DNA from: Lysobacterales bacterium
Lineage (GTDB): Bacteria; Pseudomonadota; Gammaproteobacteria; Xanthomonadales; Xanthomonadaceae
DNA: 64,000 bases
Assembly (NCBI GenBank): GCA_017302035.1
Contig: JAFLEA010000005.1
Coordinates: 1 to 64,000 of the forward strand
Reading direction: 5' to 3'
Of the stretch, positions 21,691 through 33,549 are shown piece by piece; positions within the stretch are counted from its first letter, which is position 1, and each line of letters begins with the position of its first letter. The position numbers and the translations under genes were made by a program. Below the pieces are notes generated by a model, which saw nothing but the letters and a program-made list of their open reading frames with translations, did no database searches and was not told the DNA's origin.

Positions 21691-24183
21691 TCAGCGGGCG
21701 GCGCCTTTCGCGGCCGGCGGCGCGTTCTTCACGTAACGGTCGAACCAGGCCAGCATCTCGGCGACGAAGTGCTCGTTGGACTCCTGCGCGGTGTACCAGT
21801 GCGGCTCGAACGGCAGCATCACCAGGCGGGTCGTGCCGCCGTTGCCGCGGATGGCCTGGAACAACCGCGGCGACTGGGTCGGCTCGGTGCCGGGATTGGC
21901 GTCGTCGCTGCCGTGCACGATCAGCAACGGCTCGTTGATCTTGTCGGCATGGAAGAACGCCGAGGCCTGGTCGTACACCTCGCGCGCGTCCCAGAATGAA
22001 CGCCGTTCGTTCTGGAAGCCGAACGGGGTGAGGGTCTTGTTGTAGCCGCCGCTGGAGGCCACGCCGGCGCGGAACAGGTCGGTGTGCGCGAGCAGGTTGG
22101 CGGTCATCAGCGCACCGTGGCTGTGCCCGGTCACGCCGATCCGTTGCGGATCGACCACACCCAATGCCACCGCCTTGTCCACCGCGGCCTGCGCGTTGTC
22201 GACCAGTTGCTCCAGGTAGGTGTCGTACGCGGTCTTCGGATCGCCGACGATCGGGAACGAGGCGTTGTCGATGATCGCGTAGCCGGCCAGCAGCAGCAGG
22301 CGGTAGTTGCTCAGGCGGGTGAAGGTCTGCTCCGAGCCGCTGACCTGGCCGGCCTTGGACGGGTCGGCGTAGTCGGCCGGATAGGCGTAGAGAATCGCGG
22401 GGATGCGCGTGCCTTCCCGGTAGCCAGGCGGCGTATACAGGGTGAACGACAGTTCCACCCCGTCCTTGCGCCGGTACTTGACCAGGCGCTTGTTCACTCC
22501 GCGCACCAGCGGTGCCGGATCGGGGAAGTGAGTCAATGCGACCGGGGTGGACGCATAGACGGCCTCCCCTTCCGCGACATCGGCCTGTGCCTGGCCCAGG
22601 GTGCGCAGGAACAAGTTGGGCGGATCGACCGGCGACTGGTGCCAGGTCAGCAACGTGCCGGTGTCGCCACCGGCGAAGCCCACCGCACGTTCATAGGCGG
22701 CGGCATCGCTGCGGAACAGGCGCCGGGACTGCCCGCTGGCGAGGTCGTAGCGGTCCAGGAACGGACGATCGCCCTGCGGGGAGGCACCGTCTCCGTTGAG
22801 GAACAGCGCGCCGCCCACCTCGCGCAACACCCATGCGCCATTGGCCAGCACCCGGAATTGCGGCGTACCGGGGTCGGCGTACAGCTCGTCGGTGGACAGG
22901 TCCCACAGCACCCGGCCCGTGTCGCCGGGGCGATCGGCGTCCAGCAACGTGGTCGTGCGCCAATTGCGATTGGCGTCGTATTCGTACAGCAGCGCACGGC
23001 CGCCGTCCTCGAACCAGGCCAGGCCGGCATAGCGCTGCTTCGTGCGCGCGAACTCGTTCGGCTCGGCGGTGAACGGCGCGGCCAGGGTCAGCAGCTTGTC
23101 GCGCGCCGGCACCTCGGCCTTCCAGTCGCCGCCGTCCAGGGCCTCGGCCCAGATGAGCGTGGCCGGCTGGTTCGCGCGCCAGGCGAAACTGCGCGGCCCG
23201 GTCGGCACGCCGCGCACCGGCACCCGATCGGCCACCGGCAGGCTGGCGAGCGTGCGCATGCTGCCGTCGGCCAGGTCGAGCACCTGCATGTCATGGCCGA
23301 AACGGCCGTAGGTGGTGACGTAGGAATACGGCCGCTTGAGCACCTGCACCAGCACGTGGCGGCCATCGGGCGCGGCATCGACGTCGGCGTACACCGCCGG
23401 CTTGCCGATCCTGGATACCTTGCCGGAAGCCAGGTCCACGGTGGCCAGCTGGGAAATGGCGAAGTGGTCGAACAGCGCTTCGTCCTCCGGACTGGAAAGC
23501 GTGTCACGCGCCTCGTAGGTGCTGCTCTCGCCCTTGCCGTCGATGGCCTCCTTCATTTCCGGGCCGGGCGGCACCGCGGCCTTCTGCGGCACCGGGCCGA
23601 GATCGGCGGGTACCAGGGTGACCAGCAATTCGCGCTTGCCGCCCAGCCATTGCACGCTGCCGCCGAGGATGGTGTTCAGGCGCGCGCCTTCGATCCGGCG
23701 CACGCTGCCGTCGCTGGCATTGCCGACCCACAGCTCCACGCCGCGGTCGGTGGTGTTGTCGAACACGAAACGCTGGCCATCGGGCGACCAGCCGGGCATG
23801 CCCGGGCACGCGCCCGCGGGCAGTTGCACCGGGGTCTCCCGGCCACTGGCCAGGTCGAGCAGGCTGAAACCGTCCAGGCAGGTGCGGATGCCGTAGCCGT
23901 TGGAACGGTCGTGGCGGCTGTGGTTGCGCGGCTCCACGCGCACGCCGGCCAGCTTCAGGTAGGGCTCGGCGACACGCTCGATCGGCGGGTACAGCGACTG
24001 CCGCACCAGCAGCGCGCGGTTGCCGGTCGGGTCGATCGCAGGCGACGGGTTGAGCGGCGCGCGCAACACGCCGAGCAGCGGCTCGGGCGGCTGCCTGTAC
24101 CCACCCTCGGCCGCCTGCGCCTGCAGCGCAACCGCGCCGCCGGCCAGCATCGAGACTCCCAGAATCCGCCACGTCATGCGCAT
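21691..24183 (-). CDS. S9 family peptidase, glutamyl-endopeptidase-like
   Basis: A secreted serine peptidase of 830 residues with a signal peptide (MRMTWRILGVSMLAGGAVALQAQA). Residues up to about 560 form WD40-like/propeller blades, for example VDLASGKVSRIG and VLDLADGSMRTL. The C-terminal alpha/beta hydrolase carries Ser688 in GHSHGALMTANLLAHTDLF, an aspartate near 761 in HGSDDANPGT and His795 in FEPHWY. These blocks match the glutamyl endopeptidase branch of S9 more closely than dipeptidyl peptidase IV. GHSHGA has His where GHSYGG is common. ATG 24183 is preceded by AAGGTG; Met3 is an equally short alternative. Confidence 0.92.
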   Translation of the reverse strand: MRMTWRILGVSMLAGGAVALQAQAAEGGYRQPPEPLLGVLRAPLNPSPAIDPTGNRALLVRQSLYPPIERVAEPYLKLAGVRVEPRNHSRHDRSNGYGIRTCLDGFSLLDLASGRETPVQLPAGACPGMPGWSPDGQRFVFDNTTDRGVELWVGNASDGSVRRIEGARLNTILGGSVQWLGGKRELLVTLVPADLGPVPQKAAVPPGPEMKEAIDGKGESSTYEARDTLSSPEDEALFDHFAISQLATVDLASGKVSRIGKPAVYADVDAAPDGRHVLVQVLKRPYSYVTTYGRFGHDMQVLDLADGSMRTLASLPVADRVPVRGVPTGPRSFAWRANQPATLIWAEALDGGDWKAEVPARDKLLTLAAPFTAEPNEFARTKQRYAGLAWFEDGGRALLYEYDANRNWRTTTLLDADRPGDTGRVLWDLSTDELYADPGTPQFRVLANGAWVLREVGGALFLNGDGASPQGDRPFLDRYDLASGQSRRLFRSDAAAYERAVGFAGGDTGTLLTWHQSPVDPPNLFLRTLGQAQADVAEGEAVYASTPVALTHFPDPAPLVRGVNKRLVKYRRKDGVELSFTLYTPPGYREGTRIPAILYAYPADYADPSKAGQVSGSEQTFTRLSNYRLLLLAGYAIIDNASFPIVGDPKTAYDTYLEQLVDNAQAAVDKAVALGVVDPQRIGVTGHSHGALMTANLLAHTDLFRAGVASSGGYNKTLTPFGFQNERRSFWDAREVYDQASAFFHADKINEPLLIVHGSDDANPGTEPTQSPRLFQAIRGNGGTTRLVMLPFEPHWYTAQESNEHFVAEMLAWFDRYVKNAPPAAKGAAR

Positions 24184-24371
24184 GCCGCACCTTGCCCGCA
24201 ATTGGAGGAGAGCGGAACTTAGCACGGCAAAACAGCCATTTTCCGCCTTGGCAGGCCATATGTGCCATCGGTCATGCCCCCTTCGTTCCCGACGGCAAGA
24301 GCACCGGTCTTGCTCCCGGGCACGGCGGCGCGCGGGCCTACCCGGAGGCGGAAGGCACTTTGCGGACAGCC

Positions 24372-24401
24372 AAAGAAAACAGGGCGGCCGAAGCCGCCCC
24401 G
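24372..24401 (-). terminator. Rho-independent terminator of mdh
   Basis: On the minus strand GGGCGGC-TTCG-GCCGCCC, a seven-base stem capped by a stable C(UUCG)G tetraloop, is followed by GTTTTCTTT. It begins 29 bases after the mdh stop. The remaining 190 bp up to the S9 peptidase start hold no other clear feature. Confidence 0.85.
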
Positions 24402-24429
24402 GGGTATCGCGAGGCGCTCGCCGTGGCGA

Positions 24430-25413
24430 TCAGAGCAGGTGGGACACGCCGCTGCGCTCTTCTTCCAGCTCGGCCAGGGTCTTGTCGATCGCGGCCTGGC
24501 TGAAGGCGTCGATCGGAAGGTCGCGGACCAGGGTGTACTTGCCGTTCTCGGTGGTCACCGGGAAACCGAAGATCACCCCTTCCGGGATGCCGTAGGAGCC
24601 ATCGGACGGAATGCCCATCGTCACCCACTTGCCGTGGCTGCCCTGCACCCAGTCGCGGACATGGTCGATGGCGGCATTGGCGGCCGAGGCGGCCGAGGAC
24701 AAACCGCGCGCCTCGATGATCGCCGCGCCGCGCTTGCCCACCTTCGGGATGAATTCGTTGGCATTCCAGTCCGCGTCGTTGATCTTGTCCTTCAACGATG
24801 CGCCGCCGACGGTGGCGAAGCGATAGTCCGGATACATGGTGGGACTGTGGTTGCCCCACACCACCAGCTTCTCGATGTCGCCCACCGCCACGCCGGCCTT
24901 GCCGGACAGCTGGCTCAGCGCGCGATTGTGGTCCAGGCGCAGCATCGCGGTGAAATTCTCCGGCTTCAGGTCCGGCGCGGACTTCATCGCGATGTAGGCG
25001 TTGGTATTGGCCGGGTTGCCGACCACCAGCACCTTGACGTCGCGCGAGGCGACCTTGTTCAGCGCCGCACCCTGGGCGGTGAAGATCTTGGCATTCTCAA
25101 GCAGGAGATCCTTGCGCTCCATGCCCGGGCCGCGCGGGCGCGCGCCGACCAGCAGGGCGATGTCGGCGTCCTTGAACGCCACTTCCGGGTCGTCGGTGCC
25201 GACGATGCCGGCCAGCAGCGGGAACGCGCAGTCCTCCAGCTCCATGATCACGCCCTTGAGCGCGGCCTGGGCCTTGTCCAGCGGCAGCTCCAGCAGTTGC
25301 AGGATCACGGGCTGGTCCTTGCCCAGCATTTCGCCGGAGGCGATGCGGAACAGCAGGGCGTAGCCGATCTGGCCGGCGGCGCCGGTGACGGCAACTCGAA
25401 CGGGGGTCTTCAT
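24430..25413 (-). CDS. mdh: Malate dehydrogenase
   Basis: This enzyme interconverts malate and oxaloacetate with NAD in the TCA cycle and supplies the oxaloacetate used by citrate and 2-methylcitrate synthases. It has 327 residues and belongs to the type with a long N-terminal [21 protein letters not shown] motif, found in many proteobacteria other than enterics. NAD-binding glycines are in VTGAAGQIG. Substrate-binding arginines lie in [25 protein letters not shown] follows, and the catalytic pair is in LDHNRA and [12 protein letters not shown] strong terminator follows; upstream lies the glutaredoxin gene after 79 bp on the same strand. Confidence 0.97.
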   Translation of the reverse strand: MKTPVRVAVTGAAGQIGYALLFRIASGEMLGKDQPVILQLLELPLDKAQAALKGVIMELEDCAFPLLAGIVGTDDPEVAFKDADIALLVGARPRGPGMERKDLLLENAKIFTAQGAALNKVASRDVKVLVVGNPANTNAYIAMKSAPDLKPENFTAMLRLDHNRALSQLSGKAGVAVGDIEKLVVWGNHSPTMYPDYRFATVGGASLKDKINDADWNANEFIPKVGKRGAAIIEARGLSSAASAANAAIDHVRDWVQGSHGKWVTMGIPSDGSYGIPEGVIFGFPVTTENGKYTLVRDLPIDAFSQAAIDKTLAELEEERSGVSHLL

Positions 25414-25492
25414 CGGTGGGGGATCCTTCGGTCGGTGGTGCGGTGGGGAGTGCGTGGCACGGGCCTGCGCGGCGGCGATGGCGCCGCGCAGG

Positions 25493-25852
25493 TTAATAGA
25501 CGTGGTAGCCCAGCGGTGTCAGTCTTTGGTCCAATGCGGCCGTGTCGTAGCCACGGACCACGTGCTGGCCGACGATGGTCACCGGCACGCCGCGCGCGCC
25601 GAGGGCGCGCATCGCCCGGCCACCGTCCTCCTGGTCGATGTCGAGTACCCGGTAACGGACCCCGGCGCGCTCGAAGTCGCCCTGCTGCTTGCGGCAGTAG
25701 CCGCACCATTCGGCGGCCAGCATCACGATCCCGGCCTCGCCGGTGGCCACCCGCGGGTCATCCGGGTGCAGTTCCGGTGGCCGGCCCCTCGACCACCCGG
25801 CGTAGAGACCGCCGGCCAGACCCAGGAGCAGCAGGAAGCCCAGGATGCGCAT
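25493..25852 (-). CDS. Membrane-anchored glutaredoxin-like protein
   Basis: A 119-residue thiol-redox protein. Residues 1-20 are a single hydrophobic helix ([20 protein letters not shown]) that probably anchors it with the rest in the periplasm. A glutaredoxin-like domain follows with the active-site pair Cys50-Cys53 in WCGYCRKQ. The cis-proline is in RGVPVTIVG and [11 protein letters not shown] closes the fold. The CGYC centre differs from the CPYC of classical glutaredoxins and is more like thioredoxin-type or disulfide-handling members. A periplasmic role beside dsbB-type chemistry is inference. It lies between a cyclophilin gene and mdh on the same strand. Confidence 0.85.
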   Translation of the reverse strand: MRILGFLLLLGLAGGLYAGWSRGRPPELHPDDPRVATGEAGIVMLAAEWCGYCRKQQGDFERAGVRYRVLDIDQEDGGRAMRALGARGVPVTIVGQHVVRGYDTAALDQRLTPLGYHVY

Positions 25853-25959
25853 GGTGTCGGCCGTCAGGGGCCCGGTAGTCGCGGAGCCCGTGATTTTATC
25901 ATGGGGACCACGGCCACCCGTCCCGGATGCGCGGCCACAGCCGCGCGATCCGCGGACCG

Positions 25960-26454
<495 letters not shown>

Positions 26455-26533
26455 CGCGAAGTCACTCACTGGCGGGAACGGGCCGCCACCGTAGCACGGC
26501 GCCGGCAGGGCGACGACCCGCTCCCGCCCGCGC

Positions 26534-27025
26534 TCAGAGCTTCTCCGCGGCGTGCTCGCCCTTGCGGAAGGTCGTGTAGACCACCACCGGCAGATCCAGG
26601 TCGCCCAATGCCTCGACCAGCAGCGGCTTGACCTCGTCCCACTCCAGTCCGCCCACCCCGGTGGCCAGGCGCGGCAGGGCCACGCTGCGGAAGCCCTCCC
26701 TCTCGATCTCCTGGCGCAACGCCTTGAGCGCGTGGCGCACGTGCTGCAGGGTCGCCCGGCCCGGCTTGCCGCCATGGTGGCCATCGGCGCCCTCCTGGGT
26801 GAACAGGTTCACCACGTACTGGCCGTCGGCGCCCATCCAGGTCCAGGACGCGCCGGGGGACGGGTGGGTGGTCTGGCAGTAGTGGCGGAAATCCTTGTAC
26901 AGCGCCGGGGAATGCTCGCGCAGGGCCAACGCCAGGCCTGAGCGGAAATCGTCGTTGGGAGCGATGCCGTGGGCGATGGCGTGGGCCTGGCTCAGGAGGA
27001 TGTCGCCGGAAACTTCCTGGATCAT
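26534..27025 (-). CDS. Macro domain-containing protein (ADP-ribose binding)
   Basis: A single 163-residue macro domain. [25 protein letters not shown] is the N-terminal strand-loop that holds the adenine and distal ribose, with a His-Gly where many homologues have Asn-Ala. [10 protein letters not shown] is the central strand, and [17 protein letters not shown] is the glycine loop around the diphosphate. This arrangement resembles Poa1p-like ADP-ribose-1''-phosphate phosphatases more than MacroD deacetylases; the actual ligand or ADP-ribosylated substrate is not known. It stands alone, 79 bp upstream of the cyclophilin gene on the same strand and divergent from typA. Confidence 0.87.
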   Translation of the reverse strand: MIQEVSGDILLSQAHAIAHGIAPNDDFRSGLALALREHSPALYKDFRHYCQTTHPSPGASWTWMGADGQYVVNLFTQEGADGHHGGKPGRATLQHVRHALKALRQEIEREGFRSVALPRLATGVGGLEWDEVKPLLVEALGDLDLPVVVYTTFRKGEHAAEKL

Positions 27026-27118
27026 TCGGGGTGCCTCGGTTGGGGAATGGGGTCAGGATGCCCCCGCGCCCCGGTGAACGCCTTGTTCAGGGTCATCGCC
27101 GTGCACGCTCCGGCAGCG

Positions 27119-27124
27119 TATAAT
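27119..27124 (+). promoter_or_regulatory. Consensus -10 element for typA
   Basis: A perfect TATAAT lies 60 bp before typA in the 158-bp divergent spacer. A recognisable -35 is not present at 16-18 bp, so the strength is uncertain. Confidence 0.55.
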
Positions 27125-27183
27125 CGGGAACCATTCCCCACCTTCGCATCGGCCGCCCCGTCGCGGCCCTTTCCCGTACTCGC

Positions 27184-29028
<1,845 letters not shown>

Positions 29029-29134
29029 TCGCCGCGCCTGGCGCCGCCGGCTGCGCCGAAAAGACAGTCCGGACGGTTTGCCAACTCCGGCAGGCCCGCG
29101 TAGCCTGCCGGCTGACCGCCATGGGGAACGCCTG

Positions 29135-30769
29135 ATGCGTCCGGCAGCATTGCTGATGGCGGCGCTCCTGTGCCTGGGCACAGCGGGCTGCCGCCGCGTG
29201 GATCCGCCCGCCACCGCCATGGCCGCGGCACCGGCATCCGCGCCGGCGGCCCCCGCTGCCGTACCCTTCCCCTACGCCGAGGCCGGGATCGCCGAACTGC
29301 AAGCGGCGATGGAGCGCGGCGAGACCAGCAGCCATGCGCTGGTCCAGTCCTATTTGGCGCGGATCGTCGAGCTGGACCGCAACGGACCGGCCCTGAACTC
29401 GGTCATCGCGCTCAACCCGCTGGCCCGCAACGAGGCGGCCACGCTCGACGCCGAGCGCGCCGCCGGCAAGCTGCGCGGCCCGCTGCACGGCATCCCGATC
29501 CTGCTCAAGGACAACATCGACGCCACGCCGATGGCGACCACCGCCGGTTCCCTGGCGCTGGCCGGATTCCGCCCGGCCGAAGACGCCTTCCTGGTGCGGC
29601 GCCTGCGCGAGGCCGGCGCGGTGATCCTCGGCAAGACCAACCTCAGCGAATGGGCCAACTTCCGCTCGACCCGCTCGAGTTCCGGCTGGAGCTCGGTCGG
29701 CGGCCAGACCCGTAACCCCTATGCGCTGGACCGCTCGCCGTGCGGTTCCAGCTCCGGCACCGCGGTGGCGGTGGCGGCCAACCTGGCGGTCGCCGGCATC
29801 GGCACCGAGACCGACGGCAGCATCCTGTGCCCGGCAGCGGTGAATGGACTGGTCGGGCTCAAGCCCACCGTCGGCCTGGTCAGCCGCAGCGGCATCGTAC
29901 CGATCTCCCCGAGCCAGGACACCGCCGGTCCGATGGCACGCAGCGTCGCCGATGTCGCGCTGCTGCTGGCGGCCATCGCCGGCCGCGACCCGGCCGACCC
30001 GGTCACGGCCGACAACCGGGTGCTGGCCACCTTCGACTATGCCGCGCGCCTGCGCACGGCCAACCTGCGTGGGGTGCGCATCGGCCTGCTGCGGGACAAG
30101 CTCGCCATCTCGCCCGAAGTCGAGGCCGCCACCCGCGAGGCGATGGAGGCCCTGCGCCAGGCCGGCGCGGTGGTGATCGAGACCTCGATCCCGACCGAAG
30201 GCCAATGGAACGACGACGAGCGCATCGTGCTGCTGACCGAATTCCGCCCGGCACTCGAGCGTTACCTGCAGCAACGCAACGCCCCGGTGCTGACCCTGGA
30301 CGGGCTGATCGACTACAACCGCCGGCATGCGACCGAGGCGATGCCGTTGTTCGGCCAGGAGCTGTTCGAGCAGGCTGCCGCGCGCGCCGGACTGGCCTCG
30401 CCGGAGTACATCGCCGCGCGCACGCGTGCGCGCCGGCTCGCCGGCCCCGAAGGCATCGATGCGGCGCTGCGCGCAGACACATTGGACGTGCTGGTCGCGC
30501 CGACCACCGGCGTGGCCTGGAAGATCGACCCTGCCAACGGCGACCGCTTCCCGGGGGCCGGCTACGGCGCCGCTGCGGTCGCCGGCTACCCCTCGCTGAC
30601 CGTCCCCATGGGCCACAGCAACGGTCTGCCGCTGGGCCTGGCCTTCATCGGGCCGGCATGGAGCGAGGCACGCCTGCTGGAAATCGGCCATGCCTACGAA
30701 CAGCTGACCCAGGCGCGGCGCCCGCCCAGCTTTCCCGCCACCATCGACGGGAGCACGCCGGCGCAGTGA
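29135..30769 (+). CDS. Amidase-signature family hydrolase, probable lipoprotein or exported
   Basis: A 544-residue amidase. The N-terminus [19 protein letters not shown] is a signal peptide with a possible lipidation cysteine at residue 19, although the lipobox is imperfect. A disordered Ala/Pro stretch to residue 42 follows. The Ser-cisSer-Lys triad is visible: Lys125 in ILLKDNID, Ser205 in CGSSSGTA and the nucleophile Ser229 in GTETDGSI. The export signal rules out GatA, which is cytosolic and found with GatB/C. Its substrate may be an exogenous amide or peptide, but sequence does not tell. It ends 27 bp from the convergent DAHP synthase stop. Confidence 0.92.
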   Translation: MRPAALLMAALLCLGTAGCRRVDPPATAMAAAPASAPAAPAAVPFPYAEAGIAELQAAMERGETSSHALVQSYLARIVELDRNGPALNSVIALNPLARNEAATLDAERAAGKLRGPLHGIPILLKDNIDATPMATTAGSLALAGFRPAEDAFLVRRLREAGAVILGKTNLSEWANFRSTRSSSGWSSVGGQTRNPYALDRSPCGSSSGTAVAVAANLAVAGIGTETDGSILCPAAVNGLVGLKPTVGLVSRSGIVPISPSQDTAGPMARSVADVALLLAAIAGRDPADPVTADNRVLATFDYAARLRTANLRGVRIGLLRDKLAISPEVEAATREAMEALRQAGAVVIETSIPTEGQWNDDERIVLLTEFRPALERYLQQRNAPVLTLDGLIDYNRRHATEAMPLFGQELFEQAAARAGLASPEYIAARTRARRLAGPEGIDAALRADTLDVLVAPTTGVAWKIDPANGDRFPGAGYGAAAVAGYPSLTVPMGHSNGLPLGLAFIGPAWSEARLLEIGHAYEQLTQARRPPSFPATIDGSTPAQ

Positions 30770-30796
30770 GCCGGCGTCGCCAAGGCGGCGCGCACC

Positions 30797-32191
30797 TCAT
30801 CTGGTCCGGCGCGATCCCTGCTTGCGCACGATCGCCATCGCGATCTCCAGCGACTGCTCGTAGTTCAGGCGCGGGTCCACGGTCGAGCGGTAGGCGCGCT
30901 CCAGGTCGAGCTCGGTCAGCTCGCGCGCGCCGCCGGTGCATTCGGTGACGTCCTCGCCGGTCAGTTCAAGATGGACCCCGCCCAGACGGGTTCCGGCGGC
31001 GGCGTGCAGGTCGAAGGACTGCTCCACCTCGGCCAGGATGCTGGCGAAGCGCCGGGTCTTGTAGCCGTTGGCGGTGCCTTCGGTGTTGCCATGCATCGCG
31101 TCGCATACCCACAGCACCCGGCGCCCGTCGCGGCGCACCGCCTCCAGCAGCGGCGGAAGCTTCTCGGCGACCTGCCCCGCTCCCATGCGATGGATGAAGG
31201 TCAGCCGGCCCGGCTCGTCCTCCGGGTTGAGCACGTCGATCAGGCGCAGCAACTGGTCCGGACGCACCGACGGGCCGACCTTGATTGCGATCGGATTGCA
31301 GATGCCGCGGAAATACTCCACGTGCGCGCCATCGAGCGCGGCGGTGCGCATGCCGATCCATGGATAGTGGGTGGACAGATTGAACCAGCCGCGCTGGCGC
31401 GGCACCTGCCGGGTCTGCGCCTCCTCGTACGGCAGCAGCAGCGCTTCATGCGAGGTGTAGAAGTCGATCCGGTTGAGGTTGTGCACCTCGGAACCGGCCA
31501 GGGTTTCCATGAACCGCACCGCGTCGCCGATCGAATTCACCATCTCCTGGTAGTCCTCGGCCAGCGGCGAACAGCCGACCCAGCTCAGGTTCCAGTATTC
31601 GGGATGGTGCAGGTCGGCGAAGCCTCCGTCGATCAGCGCACGCACGAAGTTCATGGTCATCGCCGAGCGCGCGTGCGCGGTCAGCATGCGCTGCGGATCG
31701 GGCACCCGTGCAGCCGCGGTGAACTCGGGACCGTTGACCACGTCGCCACGGTAACTGGGCAGGCTGACCTCGCCGCGGGTCTCCACGTCGGCCGAGCGCG
31801 GCTTGGCGTACTGGCCGGCGAAGCGGCCCACCCGGACCACCGGCAGGCGCAGGCCGTGGACCAGCACCAGGCTCATCTGCAGCAGCACCTTGAGCCGGTT
31901 GGAGATGGTGCCGGACTCGCAGTCGGCGAAGTTCTCCGCGCAATCGCCGCCCTGGAGCAGGAACCGCCTGCCCTCCTGGGCCTCGGCAAGTTGCCGCTTC
32001 AACTCCAGGATCTCCCACGAAGTCACCAGCGGCGGCAGCCGGCGCAACTCGGCCAGCGCCGCTTCCAGCGCAACGGCGTCGGGATAATGCGGCATCTGCA
32101 GCGCGGGCCTGCCGCGCCAGCTGACCGGCGACCAGGCGTCGGCCGGGTCGACGGGATGCAGGTTGCGTTCGGGGTTGCTCACGGGACTCAT
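30797..32191 (-). CDS. Class II 3-deoxy-7-phosphoheptulonate (DAHP) synthase
   Basis: This enzyme joins phosphoenolpyruvate and erythrose-4-phosphate to make DAHP, the first step of the shikimate pathway. At 464 residues it is the plant/mycobacterial type II form, not the E. coli AroF/G/H type. Diagnostic blocks are LLQGGDCAENFADC with the metal-binding cysteine, RVGRFAGQYAKPRS, and NPIAIKVGPSVRPDQLL. VCDAMHGNTEGTANGYKTR and GGVHLELTGEDVTEC follow. Type I-style feedback sites are absent, so regulation must differ from the E. coli enzymes. dsbB lies 43 bp downstream of its start on the opposite side of transcription flow, that is, upstream of it on the same strand. Confidence 0.95.
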   Translation of the reverse strand: MSPVSNPERNLHPVDPADAWSPVSWRGRPALQMPHYPDAVALEAALAELRRLPPLVTSWEILELKRQLAEAQEGRRFLLQGGDCAENFADCESGTISNRLKVLLQMSLVLVHGLRLPVVRVGRFAGQYAKPRSADVETRGEVSLPSYRGDVVNGPEFTAAARVPDPQRMLTAHARSAMTMNFVRALIDGGFADLHHPEYWNLSWVGCSPLAEDYQEMVNSIGDAVRFMETLAGSEVHNLNRIDFYTSHEALLLPYEEAQTRQVPRQRGWFNLSTHYPWIGMRTAALDGAHVEYFRGICNPIAIKVGPSVRPDQLLRLIDVLNPEDEPGRLTFIHRMGAGQVAEKLPPLLEAVRRDGRRVLWVCDAMHGNTEGTANGYKTRRFASILAEVEQSFDLHAAAGTRLGGVHLELTGEDVTECTGGARELTELDLERAYRSTVDPRLNYEQSLEIAMAIVRKQGSRRTR

Positions 32192-32234
32192 GGGGGGACC
32201 GGAAACGGGGGAAGGGGCTGGCGGCGGCGGGCGG

Positions 32235-32753
32235 TCAGTGGCGACCGCGGCCCTTGCGACGGCGGAAGGCGGCGAACAGGCCCCAGAAGGCCAGCAGCAC
32301 GAAGCCGATCAGGCTCCATGCGGGCATGCTCAGGCCCAGCATCGTCCAATCGACGTCACCGCAGTTGCCACTGCCGGTGAGCACCTTGCGCACCACCTCC
32401 AGCGGTCCCATGGTTTCGCGCAGGAACGACAACGGCGGCCCGCACGACGGCATCAGGTCCTTGGGCAGGGTCTGCAGCCACACATGGCGCCCGGCAATGC
32501 CGATACCCACGGCAGCGGCGATCAGCACCAGCACGCCATAGGCCCTGCGCCCCCCCGCGGACCGCGGTCCGTGCAGGAACCCGGCCAGGAACACCAACGC
32601 CAATGCGGCATACGCGATGCGCTGGAAGATGCATAGCGGGCACGGCTCCAGCCCCTGGTAGAGCTGGGTATAGATCGCGTAGGCGACCAGCGCGACGCAG
32701 CCGAGGAAGCCGGCGAGGAACTGCGCGCGAAAATTCCAGCGGAACGGATTCAT
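32235..32753 (-). CDS. dsbB: Disulfide bond formation protein DsbB
   Basis: An inner-membrane protein that reoxidises DsbA and passes electrons to quinone. It has 172 residues with four hydrophobic segments (about 12-31, 46-61, 71-88 and 139-158). Periplasmic cysteine pairs are Cys38-Cys41 in EPCPLCIFQR and Cys104/Cys131 in PSCGPP and GSGNCGD. The quinone-site arginine is in FQRIAY. ATG 32753 is chosen so that the first segment follows a short cytosolic N-terminus; an upstream Met would add seven residues. The DAHP synthase gene follows after 43 bp. Confidence 0.94.
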   Translation of the reverse strand: MNPFRWNFRAQFLAGFLGCVALVAYAIYTQLYQGLEPCPLCIFQRIAYAALALVFLAGFLHGPRSAGGRRAYGVLVLIAAAVGIGIAGRHVWLQTLPKDLMPSCGPPLSFLRETMGPLEVVRKVLTGSGNCGDVDWTMLGLSMPAWSLIGFVLLAFWGLFAAFRRRKGRGRH

Positions 32754-32820
32754 CGGCGGCGGGGTCCGGAGCAAGGGGAAACAGCCTGATTATTCCGCAT
32801 CCGCGCCCGGAACGGTAACC

Positions 32821-32872
32821 ATGCCCCCGGAAACGAAAACCCCGGCACTTGGGCCGGGGTCCTCGGGGGCAT
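32821..32872 (-). terminator. Terminator at the end of the ribosomal protein block (after rplQ)
   Basis: On the minus strand ACCCCGGC / GCCGGGGT (32839-32860) is followed by TTTCGTTT. This inner hairpin is enclosed by a second pair of arms, ATGCCCCC (32821-32828) and GGGGGCAT (32865-32872). It lies 16 bases after the rplQ stop. Confidence 0.85.
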
Positions 32873-32887
32873 GCCTTGCGCGAGCGC

Positions 32888-33259
32888 TTACTCGGCCGCC
32901 TGCGGGCGATCGACCAGTTCCACGTACGCCATCGGCGCGTTGTCACCGGCGCGGAAACCGCACTTCAGGATCCGCAGGTAGCCGCCCGGACGGGCCTGAT
33001 AGCGCGGGCCGAATACGGTGAACAGGTTGCCGACCGCTTCCTTGTCGCGCAGGCGGGCGAAGGCCAGGCGGCGGTTGGCCACGCTGTCGACCTTGGCCAG
33101 GGTGATCAGCGGCTCGGCGACGCGGCGCAGCTCCTTGGCCTTGGGCAGGGTGGTCTTGATCAGTTCGTGCTTGAACAGCGAGGCGGCCATGTTCTTGAAC
33201 ATCGCTTCGCGGTGGGCGCTGGTGCGGCTGAACTTGCGGCCGGCTTTCTGGTGGCGCAT
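32888..33259 (-). CDS. rplQ: 50S ribosomal protein L17
   Basis: L17 lines the outer surface of the 50S subunit near the peptide exit tunnel. The 123-residue product begins [25 protein letters not shown], the invariant L17 N-terminus, and contains [14 protein letters not shown] and [22 protein letters not shown]. It is the last gene of the alpha group and is followed by a strong terminator. In most gammaproteobacteria it sits within about 50 bp of rpoA; here 290 bp with palindromes separate them. Confidence 0.97.
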   Translation of the reverse strand: MRHQKAGRKFSRTSAHREAMFKNMAASLFKHELIKTTLPKAKELRRVAEPLITLAKVDSVANRRLAFARLRDKEAVGNLFTVFGPRYQARPGGYLRILKCGFRAGDNAPMAYVELVDRPQAAE

Positions 33260-33549
33260 GGCGGTGGTTCCTTAGTCGAATGTCGTGGCTGTTGTGGTTC
33301 GCTGTCGCCATCCAGGCGTTGGAGCTGTGGACTGCGCTGGCCCGATCCGGCGATCCGTCGCCGGGGGTGCGCCGCGAGCCTTCGGGCCCGTCGGCGCTGG
33401 GTGCCTGCGACTACCGCAGGCACTCGAAACGTTCTTGCTGCCGTCCATGGCGGGACATCATCGGCTCCGGAGAGCCCTGCCCGTCCATCCATGGCCGGAC
33501 GTTCGCATCTGCAGCCGATGCCGACCGGGCATCGGCTAGGCGCGGATGC
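33260..33549. repeat. Palindrome-rich 290-bp spacer between rpoA and rplQ
   Basis: No gene is seen. A ten-base stem AGCCGATGCC/GGCATCGGCT with a 5-base loop (33513-33537) follows the rpoA stop by 12 bases. A second hairpin GTGCCTGCG/CGCAGGCAC with a 5-base loop is at 33401-33423. Between them are repeated TCCATGG motifs and GGCTC-CGGA-GAGCC (about 33463-33477). The composition suggests a family of intergenic repeats inserted in the operon; a separate rplQ promoter is not obvious. Confidence 0.6.

Noticed and set aside
30970..32380. Plus-strand frame of 469 codons opposite DAHP synthase
   Set aside because: Antisense shadow with no domain; class II DAHP synthase motifs are complete on the minus strand.
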